DNA of 15,621 bases from JBKJTP01 sp046590195. Its GTDB lineage: Bacteria; Bacteroidota; Ignavibacteria; Palsa-1295. Of this stretch, positions 1-7,500 are shown piece after piece. The stretch spans positions 1-15,621 of the forward strand of contig JBKJTP010000225.1 of assembly GCA_046590195.1 (NCBI GenBank), written 5' to 3'. Below the pieces are notes generated by a model. It was not told the DNA's origin. It searched no databases and saw nothing but the letters and a program-made list of their open reading frames with translations. Made by a program: the position numbers and the translations under genes. Numbering within the stretch: the first letter of the stretch is position 1; every line of letters starts with the position of its first letter.

Positions 1-1093
1 TGTTCTTCGAGCCTTGAGCCGTCTTGTTAAGCTTGGTGAGCAATCCGCTTGGCAAACCGATCTCGAAGAGACCGAAGAGGTTCAACGCGAACATGATGAA
101 GATACCGGCAACGACGAGATTGACCGCGGCATTTGAAGCAAAGTCAGCAAGCGCAGTGCGGCCGAGGAACGTCGTCAGCAATAAGCCGAGCGCGACGAAG
201 GTAAAGATGATACCAAAGCCATAGAGCGATGCATCCTTCACCGCTTCCTGACGTGAGCCAGCATTACGCTTGGTGAAGAACGACACTGTGATCGGCACCA
301 TCGGATAGACGCACGGCGTGAGCAGGGCACCAAGACCAGAGAGGATGGCGATCAGCATGAAATTCCAGAACGTCTTCTTCTCTTCCTTCTCAGCGCCAGT
401 CAGTCCTGCTTCTGCAGGCTGAACATTCGTATGATCGGATGACGGCGGAGTCGTCGATGTGAGCGACGAAGCAGTTGAGGTTGTGTCGGTGGCTGTCAGA
501 GTAGCCGCCGCTGTATCGAGCGCAGCTTTGTCCGAAGCCGGCTTGATGTCAACGGTGATCGACTTCTGACCGAGGATCGCCACCATCGGCACATCGAATG
601 TACGATCAGGGAGACACACCGTCTCCGAGCATGTCATATACTTGACCTGCAACGCAAGTGGAGTCTTTCCAGGCTTTGCACCTGGCTTCACCTTCATCGT
701 TACCGTGAGAGTGAATGGGCCGTAGTGCGCCTTCGTCATCGCGCCGAAGTTCTCATCGAACTTCTCAGTAGGCTTTGGCGATTCGGCGATCTTTACAACC
801 TCATAGGTACTCGCAAGTTCTGCCGGAACAAGGACTTCCATCGGCGATGGGCCTGCGTCCGGATCCATTGATGGGCTGTAGGGGTGCCATGCTTTGCTGC
901 CCTTGGCATTCAACGTGACCTTGAAGGTCTTACCGGCAATGATCGAATCCTTCGGATTCGCCTTCATCGTAAAGACGAGCGAATCCTCCATCAACTTCTT
1001 CTCAAGGCGAATCTTCTTCGCCTGTGCGAAGAGCCCAGTTGTGGATACGAGAACAGACAGGATGGCTAGGCGGCCGGCGACCTTACGGACCAT
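1..1093 (-). CDS. dsbD: DsbD-like thiol:disulfide interchange protein, N-terminal part
   Basis: Transmembrane electron carrier that passes reducing power from cytoplasmic thioredoxin to periplasmic disulfides. The frame is open for 364 codons from an ATG at 1093 and runs off the left edge, so the rest of the membrane domain and any C-terminal thioredoxin domain are outside the window. Residues 1-24 form a signal peptide ending LFAQ. Residues 25-180 look like the periplasmic DsbD alpha domain, with C155 and C160 in CSETVC as the likely redox pair. A Thr/Ser/Ala-rich linker follows (about 185-235). The membrane domain starts near 243 and carries TPCVYPMVPITVSFF, the conserved Cys-Pro motif of the first helix (C261). 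A second helix lies at about 291-310 and a third at 325-343. It is divergent from kdsC. No convincing Shine-Dalgarno is visible, but the signal peptide fixes the start well. Family assignment is firm; electron partners are inferred. Confidence 0.92.
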   Translation of the reverse strand, partial: MVRKVAGRLAILSVLVSTTGLFAQAKKIRLEKKLMEDSLVFTMKANPKDSIIAGKTFKVTLNAKGSKAWHPYSPSMDPDAGPSPMEVLVPAELASTYEVVKIAESPKPTEKFDENFGAMTKAHYGPFTLTVTMKVKPGAKPGKTPLALQVKYMTCSETVCLPDRTFDVPMVAILGQKSITVDIKPASDKAALDTAAATLTATDTTSTASSLTSTTPPSSDHTNVQPAEAGLTGAEKEEKKTFWNFMLIAILSGLGALLTPCVYPMVPITVSFFTKRNAGSRQEAVKDASLYGFGIIFTFVALGLLLTTFLGRTALADFASNAAVNLVVAGIFIMFALNLFGLFEIGLPSGLLTKLNKTAQGSKN

Positions 1094-1235
1094 AGACGAG
1101 ACGTGCGCTTTTGCTCTGTATTAGCCCAATTTGCTCGATTTGTTTCAGCCGCGGTCGGCGAAACTACAGCTCAGGGAGGGCCTTATTTTCGTTAGAGCTA
1201 AACTTGCCTGCTATGTTAGCCGTTCCTTTTGGACA
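1094..1235. promoter_or_regulatory. Divergent dsbD/kdsC intergenic region
   Basis: These 142 bp separate two divergent genes and must hold both promoters. On the plus strand TATGTTAG at 1212-1219 differs by one base from the Bacteroidota -7 box TAnnTTTG and lies 16 nt before the kdsC ATG, but no clear TTG -33 box is seen at the expected distance. On the minus strand TAATACAG occurs about 25 nt before the dsbD start. No hairpin or known riboswitch was recognised. The placement is inference. Confidence 0.3.
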
Positions 1236-1787
1236 ATGCATGTAACGAACGGCCAAAACAGTACGCAATCCTACTTTTCTGAGGTCATTTCGCCCGAGTT
1301 GAAGCAACGGCTTCGCGGGCTGAAATTGCTCGTGCTCGATGTCGATGGTACGCTCACCGATGGGGGTATCTATCTCGGCCCGAACGGCGAGGAGTACAAG
1401 CGCTTTGATGTCCATGATGGCCACGGCATCGTCATGCTCCAAAAGCTGCATGATGTTGAGGTGATGTTTCTCTCTGGGCGGTCTTCAACCCCAGTTGAGC
1501 AGCGCGCTCGCGAACTCGGCATTAGGGCCTGCCTGCAGGGTCACTTCGATAAGAAGGCGGTGATCACTGAAGAGATAAACAGTCGTGAGATGATAGGCGA
1601 GCACGTCGGCGCAATGGGCGATGATCTCGGCGATCTCGCGATGATGGAGGTTGCCTCACTCGGCTTTGCGCCGATGAACGCGATCGAAGATGTAAAGCGC
1701 CGCGCGGATTACATCACGCAGAAGAGCGGCGGCAATGGAGCCGTCCGTGAGATCTGCGATCTTATTATTTGGGCAAAGACGACTTAA
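1236..1787 (+). CDS. kdsC: 3-deoxy-D-manno-octulosonate 8-phosphate phosphatase
   Basis: Cytoplasmic HAD phosphatase that hydrolyses Kdo-8-phosphate to Kdo in LPS inner-core synthesis. From the ATG at 1236 the protein is 183 residues, the usual length for this small cap-less (C0) family. The frame also extends upstream to an ATG at 1131, but those 35 residues precede the conserved domain and cover the likely promoter, so I reject them. Motif I is LDVDGTLTDGG (D35 nucleophile, D37 acid/base). FLSGRSS is motif II. HFDKKAV carries the motif III lysine. MGDDLGDLAMM is the metal-binding motif IV. GNGAVREICDLI is the typical KdsC C-terminal helix, which reaches the neighbouring active site in the family tetramer. 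It is the only plus-strand gene here and ends 3 bp from the stop of the convergent gene. The alternative, a CMP-sugar-linked YrbI-type phosphatase, is the same family. Confidence 0.93.
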   Translation: MHVTNGQNSTQSYFSEVISPELKQRLRGLKLLVLDVDGTLTDGGIYLGPNGEEYKRFDVHDGHGIVMLQKLHDVEVMFLSGRSSTPVEQRARELGIRACLQGHFDKKAVITEEINSREMIGEHVGAMGDDLGDLAMMEVASLGFAPMNAIEDVKRRADYITQKSGGNGAVREICDLIIWAKTT

Positions 1788-1790
1788 CTC

Positions 1791-2537
1791 CTACTTGCTC
1801 TTGACCTGATAGAGCGTCACACCATTCTTCGTGACGCGCTGAATCTTTGCGTTCTTGTTTCCATCTGCCTTCAGCTCTGCGAGCTTCTCTTGAGCCGAGA
1901 AACTGCTCGTCGTGCTCAGCGCTACATTGCGAGTGCTCGATGTTGGTGTAGCACGGCGAGCGCGTGTACGATTCGCTGCAGGCCTAGCGACTGGTGGTTC
2001 GACAGGCACGGCAACCGTATCCGTCGTCGCGAGCGTGTCGGTCTTGACGACCGTATCAATTATCGTGATCGGAGCTTGCTGTGCAGGCTTTTGCTCGCAG
2101 CCACGCATAGCGAAGAACATGATCGCGATGAGACCGAGAATGACGATACCGATGATCCAGGTGAGCGGAGATGCGCTCTCTTTCTGGTACGTGTAGCTCT
2201 TTTCGTTGCGGGCATTGCCTGCAAGCGATGAGCCCTCGATACGAACATCCTTCAGCTTTCGCGTCGGCGTTGAAGCAGCCGATGTGCTGATCGACGGATC
2301 GACGATCTTCACTGGATCCTTTGGCCTAACCGTAGAAGCCTCGACATTCGGCTGGTGAATGCGACGCTCTTCGATCCACTCGCGAGTTGGCTCGACGGCT
2401 GGGGTCGCTGGGACTTCTGCCTTTGGCGTGCCCAAAATCTCATCCAGACGAGCAGGGTCGATGCCGTACCGCTCCGAGAGCTTCAGCGTCGATTCCGAAT
2501 ATTTTTCACGTCCTGGGTTGCTTCTTGGATCAGTCAT
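1791..2537 (-). CDS. Single-pass membrane protein with SPOR-like C-terminal end
   Basis: Unrecognised as a whole. The ATG at 2537 gives 248 residues; a TTG 21 bases further upstream is possible but less likely. Residues 1-122 are hydrophilic and lack a signal peptide, so they are probably cytoplasmic. They include a short helical stretch (about 12-36, KLSERYGIDPARLDEILG) followed by a Pro/Ser/Thr-rich linker. One transmembrane helix spans about 125-144, followed by MRGCEQ. The likely periplasmic part starts with an Asp-Thr-Val-rich segment (160-178) and an Arg/Ser/Thr-rich stretch. Residues 213-248 (AQEKLAELKADGNKNAKIQRV, then GVTLYQVKS) resemble the second half of a SPOR peptidoglycan-binding domain: helix, KxxG, then a strand ending in YxV. 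This suggests a wall-associated or division-related role, which is inference. It is tail-to-tail with kdsC and lies downstream of the TPR/barrel pair, beyond a large inverted repeat, so it is probably transcribed separately. Confidence 0.8.
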   Translation of the reverse strand: MTDPRSNPGREKYSESTLKLSERYGIDPARLDEILGTPKAEVPATPAVEPTREWIEERRIHQPNVEASTVRPKDPVKIVDPSISTSAASTPTRKLKDVRIEGSSLAGNARNEKSYTYQKESASPLTWIIGIVILGLIAIMFFAMRGCEQKPAQQAPITIIDTVVKTDTLATTDTVAVPVEPPVARPAANRTRARRATPTSSTRNVALSTTSSFSAQEKLAELKADGNKNAKIQRVTKNGVTLYQVKSK

Positions 2538-2555
2538 AGGCGGTTGGGCTTCCTG

Positions 2556-2563
2556 CAAAGATA
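2556..2563 (-). promoter_or_regulatory. TAnnTTTG -7 box before the SPOR-like gene
   Basis: The minus strand reads TATCTTTG, an exact match to the Bacteroidota -7 consensus TAnnTTTG, ending 18 nt before the ATG at 2537. Transcription would start just inside the TTG-initiated frame, which supports the shorter start. No TTG is found at the usual -33 spacing, so the call is tentative. Confidence 0.3.
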
Positions 2564-2597
2564 CTCAACAGTGGGCCAGATTGTTTGCGAAGCGTCG

Positions 2598-2641
2598 AAT
2601 ATTGGTACTATAGGGCCCATAAGTCCAATAGTACCTATATT
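2598..2641. repeat. Large imperfect inverted repeat (17-bp arms)
   Basis: The left arm AATATTGGTACTATAGG (2598-2614) and right arm CCAATAGTACCTATATT (2625-2641) are complementary at 15 of 17 positions around a 10-base spacer. The spacer side contains GGGCCC, giving a second nested dyad (TATAGGGCCCATA). The repeat begins directly after the TAG stop of the barrel gene and ends about 60 bp before the start of the SPOR-like gene. No T-run follows on either strand, so it is not a textbook intrinsic terminator. It could be a 3'-end stabilising hairpin, an operator, or a small mobile repeat. Confidence 0.75.
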
Positions 2642-4549
2642 CTAAAATTTGTAAGTCAAAGATCCAAGAATGGCTCTCGGTCTTTCATTATAACCTGTCC
2701 AAAAATCTCCCTGAGAATTCAGGAGGTTCTCAATGCGCACATTTGCACTGATCCGCTCACTGAATAAGAAATCGCTTCCAAGATCTATGAATGCCATCGC
2801 ATGATCCTCACGAGAGATGTAGTGGAATTCTGCGATAGGACGAAGGTACGGTGCGATCGAGTTAAAACTGTAAGCGCCGGTGAATTTAAGCGTTGGCTCG
2901 TATGGCAAGGCGTCGTCATGCTCGCGATCCGTGGCAGACTGGAATTGGAATCCAGCAGTAACAACGTCGCGCTTGAAGAGCAAGAAGTTTGCTCTTGAGG
3001 TTACGATCAAGCGGCGAGTCCTAGCTGAATGCAGTACAAAGATCGGAAATTCCTGATCTGTCGCAGGAGGCTCAGTAAACACAGGCTCCTCATCTCGCTC
3101 GATGTATTGTACTTCCGTGCGAATCTGATCGTCCGCTGACAGCATGTAGTTCATAAAGGCGCCTACGTTGATTCGATCGAGAACCACGCGACGTGTGTCC
3201 GTCAGCGTATCAGAGCTGGGACCGAAGTAATCGCGATACATGAGATCATACGATTTGCTGTAGAACGGATTGACCGATGTCAGCGCGAAGTTCGATGCAA
3301 CTGTAGCTTGCGGCTCATAGCTTGCGCCGATCTCCCAACGTGGATTGAGCGGCATCCGTATAAAGCCCTGAGGCATCAAGCGCGTGCGAGAGCCAGATGC
3401 ATCTTGTGCTGTGACGAATCGCAGTCCCCCTGACCATTCAAGATTGCCAAGGCGACGTTGTCCACCCAACAAGCGGAATGAGTTTGCTGATAGCGTTGAA
3501 GAGGGAGCAGAAGCACCTAGCTCACCAGCACCATCAAAGGAGAAATCGCCGCGAAGGCGGAAGTCGGTGCCAGGATCGAAGGTGAAATGGATCAAGGAGT
3601 TGTATCGGCTTTCGCTCTCATTTGCTGGACTCGACTCGGTAAAGCCTCCGTAGCTGCCACTGACATCGTAATACAGTGGCTTTGCGATGTTGCCCGTCAT
3701 TCGCACACCGAAGAGCATGTTGTTCAATGAGTGTTCACCGACTGAATCGAATTGGCGGATCAGGTCAGTGTTCTTACCCGAGACATTGAGACCGACCTCA
3801 AGCGCTGTTGCGCGATATGATTCAAGTGCACTCTCCATGCCGAGTTCTGCAGTAACGAGTGCATTCACCGCATAGTGATCACGCACTGCATTTGCTTCCC
3901 CAAAATGTTGGAAGCTGCCATTGAGATCGAATGCAAGGCGATCGCTTAGCGTGTGCGCAAGTCCACCGCGCACGAGTGGGAGATGCAGGTTGCCACCGCC
4001 AGCCGTGAGATAGCCCGATGTCTTTTTGCCTTGTATCAGTGTCCAGGGTATTGGCGACTGATCGAAGTAGGGGAGATTCTCCTTTGGTATCGGATTGATG
4101 CGATTCGCATCGATCGATGGTATCGAAACCTCCCGCTTCATCGGTTCGGTCTGGATCGATTGCGGGTAGTTAAAGTCGATACGATCGCTGAAGCGCGACA
4201 TCTCAGGGATCTCGACAACGAGCGAATCGAGCCACTCTTTATGTGTGAGCGATACACCTGAATCGATCACCGAAAGAGCGGAATCGACGAACACAGCAGA
4301 CGTGTCGAAGTCAGAGTGTGGATCGTTGAACGCTGCGCGTGCAAGCTGGCTAGCACGAACGGTGTCGCGGAAGATGATCGCACGTGAGCCCTGCTTTGCC
4401 CGAAGCTGTCGCATCTCGGATTGCATCGATGGAGGCAACGGTCTGCCTCGCCATTTCTCTCCGCGTTGTGGCTCAGGGCCTGTCACCTGCGCTGATGCAA
4501 GAGAGGAGACAGAAAGGAGCAGCAGGATGATAATGATCAACTGTTTCAT
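2642..4549 (-). CDS. Outer-membrane beta-barrel protein, TonB-receptor-like without plug
   Basis: The protein is 635 residues. Residues 1-20 are a strong signal peptide (MKQLIIIILLLLSVSSLASA) cut before Q21, which fixes the start at 4549. The frame is also open upstream to 4687 but there it overlaps the preceding gene. Residues 21-175 form a hydrophilic Pro-rich N-terminal region with no recognisable TonB plug. From about 178 (GYLTAGGGN) the chain shows alternating amphipathic strands with turn-rich loops. The end, VRIENLLNS followed by YNERPRAILGSLTYKF, matches the C-terminal strand pattern of TonB-dependent receptors, with a terminal Phe suited to BAM-mediated insertion. Its ATG overlaps the TGA of the TPR gene (ATGA), and a G-rich Shine-Dalgarno-like run sits 6 nt upstream, so translation is probably coupled. 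The role is unknown. My recollection is that a TPR protein next to a plug-less barrel recurs in Bacteroidota; that has not been checked here. Confidence 0.87.
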   Translation of the reverse strand: MKQLIIIILLLLSVSSLASAQVTGPEPQRGEKWRGRPLPPSMQSEMRQLRAKQGSRAIIFRDTVRASQLARAAFNDPHSDFDTSAVFVDSALSVIDSGVSLTHKEWLDSLVVEIPEMSRFSDRIDFNYPQSIQTEPMKREVSIPSIDANRINPIPKENLPYFDQSPIPWTLIQGKKTSGYLTAGGGNLHLPLVRGGLAHTLSDRLAFDLNGSFQHFGEANAVRDHYAVNALVTAELGMESALESYRATALEVGLNVSGKNTDLIRQFDSVGEHSLNNMLFGVRMTGNIAKPLYYDVSGSYGGFTESSPANESESRYNSLIHFTFDPGTDFRLRGDFSFDGAGELGASAPSSTLSANSFRLLGGQRRLGNLEWSGGLRFVTAQDASGSRTRLMPQGFIRMPLNPRWEIGASYEPQATVASNFALTSVNPFYSKSYDLMYRDYFGPSSDTLTDTRRVVLDRINVGAFMNYMLSADDQIRTEVQYIERDEEPVFTEPPATDQEFPIFVLHSARTRRLIVTSRANFLLFKRDVVTAGFQFQSATDREHDDALPYEPTLKFTGAYSFNSIAPYLRPIAEFHYISREDHAMAFIDLGSDFLFSERISANVRIENLLNSQGDFWTGYNERPRAILGSLTYKF

Positions 4550-7500
4550 CGCTTGCCCCCCTTTTTGGCCGGTGCCTTTTTTGCCGGTGCCTTTTTGGTC
4601 GGCGCTTTCTTTACGGGTGCCTTCTTCGTGCTGGCTTTCGGAGGTGGTGCTGCTTTCGATCTTCGCGGGGCAACGCGAGATAACCATTCCTGTGCACGTG
4701 CGCGATCATTCGTGCTGATACCCTTTGTACCGAGCAGAACACGTAACGCATACGCTGCATCGCCTTTGCGCCCGAGCGCTTCCTGCGCGCGCGCAACGCC
4801 GAAGAGTCTTCTCGTCTCTGCGTCGATGCCAAGTGAGTAGTCCTTCTTGGCTCTAGCAAACTCTTGGAGTGCTGCGGTGAATCTGCCAGCCTGAAGCTCC
4901 GTCTCACCGAGTTGCACAACAGCGCTGCCACCGATCGCGTCACGCAAGCGAGCTTGTGCAACAGCTTCCAGCAAGGCTCGGGATTCCGTTGGTTGACGCG
5001 AAGCAGTAAGCAATGCGACGCGCATCTGTGCGCGTGCACCAGCGGACGACTGCACTGTGTATCGATCAGTGATCTCACGAAGCAAAGCGATCGCGCTATC
5101 TTCACGATCCATGTCGATCAGCATCTGAGCATACTCGCTCATCGCTTGCGGAGCAGCATCGCTGGAGTAATACTTATCCTGAAATGTCAGTCCGTAATTG
5201 CGAGCGGCTTCCTGCATGTTACCCTGTCTGCGCGTAACTCTCGCCAACTCGAAGTAAGAGAATGGGGCTGCATTGTGATCGGCGTGCTGGGTGGCGGTGC
5301 TCTGCAGAAGTTGAATTCCTCGAACGGTATCACCAGCCAGGATCGTCGCTTTCGCCTCGTAATACTTCGCGAATGGAAGCTCTGAATGCTGCGGGAATTT
5401 CGTGACGAATGCGGCAAATGTGCGCTGTGCCGCAACGGCATCTTGCTGATTGAGTTGCAGTCGTCCCTGATTAAGTTGGATCTCAGTGATGAGGGGGTGT
5501 GTCGGATTCTCAGCGATGAACTTCTCACCCTGCGCCATTGCAAGCTGATAGTTACCTTGCTTTATCAGAGCCTCCTGCATGCCAAAGAGTGCCTCACCAG
5601 CTTCGCGAGAAGTTGGATACTTGTTCAGCACACGGTTGAAATAGGTGAGCGAGCCTTCGAGAGCATTCGAACGCAGGCGCTCGTTCGCAACGAGCAGTAA
5701 TCCACGTGGCGCGAACTGACTGCCTTCGTATTGCGTGACGAGCTTCTCGATCTCCTGTTCCGCCCGCTGCGACTGATTGATCGTGTAGGCAGAGAGTGCG
5801 AGGTTGTATGCGGCACGATCGATGATGTCCGAGTTCGGAAACTTGTTGATGAGGTACGAGAAGACATTCATAGCCGAACGTGCGCTATCCAATCGCTGAC
5901 GGACGACACCTAGCTGATATAGTGCGCGCGTTGTGCGGTAGTTGTTGAATGCCGGACGATCGACGGCCTGGTTCAGCATGAGCGATGAGCGCTCGAGATC
6001 GTTCGTCACATAGCGGATATCGCCCACGCGAGCGAGCACATCGTACGAATAGCGCGAGATCGTATCATAATCGAATACCTTCATGAAGCTCCGCTCCGCG
6101 TTCGCATAATCGCCTTGCTCGAACTGCGACCACCCGAGAAGATAATACGCATCTTCAAGACGCTTCGAGGTGGGATACTCAGAGAGCAAACGCTCAAGCG
6201 CCAAGCGTGAGCTATCGAACTCACCGACCTTCTGAAATGCCTTGCCTAGCCAGAACAGCGATTCGTCTGTGCGGCCAGCATCCCTTGGTGCCATCGCGGC
6301 GTACTGGGAGAGCGCTCGTGCTGCTGGCTCCCAAGCATTGAGCCCGACCAACGACATGCCGCGAACGAAGTGCGCCATCACCCTAAGGCTGGTATCTTCG
6401 TCAGGCAACTGCCCAAGAGCATTCGCCATGTATTTCTCTGCACGCGAATACAGATTGCGGCGGAAGGTCATCTCGCCCATGAGATACGATGCATAGGCTC
6501 CGCTGACCGTGCGATCAAGACTGATCGGCGCGAGCAAGATCTCAGCTTGCGTATACTGTTTCTGCGTGTAATTTAGCAGGCCTTGCTGATACCGTGCACG
6601 ATCGGAATAGAGCACAGCCCGGTCTTGTCCAAGCGCGATAAATACCTTCTCGGCTTCATTCAATTTACCGGCACGTTGCAAGCTTACGCCGGCGTAGAAG
6701 CGCGCGCGCTCAGGGAAATCGTTGTAATAAAAAAAGGTGGTGTCAACTGTGGTCCGGTAAACGAGGCTTTGATCGAGCACGGTGGATCCAGTATTGCCTG
6801 TCTCTTCAAAGAACGGATCGGCAAAGCGTCCGCGCTCGCGAAGATTGCCGCCAGCTACGCGCTGTATCGTACGGCGAGATGCAGTGTCGCCTGCAGCAAG
6901 GGACAAGAATTCTTTCGCGGCGGCTTCGTATTTCTTCTGCTGATAGAGCGCCCAGCCTTTCTCGAATTGCAGCGCATTCGAGATAAAGCGTACTTGCTCT
7001 CGGCTCGCCATGCTCACGAGCGTGTCGGAGCCATCGGTCAGGATCTGTCCGATCTCAAGTGTTTTCGCTGCGTCAGCGTATTGCCCAAGCTCAAGCTGTG
7101 CGCTGCCGCGAAGCAATGCGATCTCTGCATGCACCAATGGGGACGCGAGCACGAAGCTTGATGGCATCTGCTCGCGAAGTTCTTCGCGGTATTTTTCCGG
7201 GGTTGATCCGATGATGCGATCGGTCTCTGTTCGCAGGAGCAACAACTCTTCGATCAGTGGTGAGCTATACGCGAGCTGGCGTGCTGACGTGCGTACATCG
7301 AGATGTGCGTGGTCGCGGATGGAATCGGCGCGATCTAATTCGATGAGCACATCCTGATACCTTCCGGCTGTGCGGAGCGCTGATGCACGACGAACGGACG
7401 CAAGCAATACGAGAGGCGAACGCGCGGTGCTCGCGGCCCTTAGATAATCATCAGCGGCTTCGACGTTCTTGCCTTGATATTCCAGCAACTCACCGCGACG

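Noticed and set aside
1131..1235. Upstream extension of kdsC
   Set aside because: It would give 218 residues where the family has about 170-190, and it would cover the only space for the divergent promoters.
2538..2558. TTG start for the SPOR-like gene
   Set aside because: An ATG follows 7 codons later, and the TAnnTTTG box ends at the proposed TTG.
4550..4687. Upstream extension of the barrel gene by 46 residues
   Set aside because: It overlaps the TPR tail, and a complete signal peptide begins at 4549 right after a Shine-Dalgarno-like run. The open frame matters only for the frameshift hypothesis.
6583..7161. 192-codon plus-strand open frame inside the TPR gene, with others at 4864-5385 and 5386-5700
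   Set aside because: All lie antisense to an intact 1198-residue gene with clear TPR periodicity, and none shows a recognisable domain.
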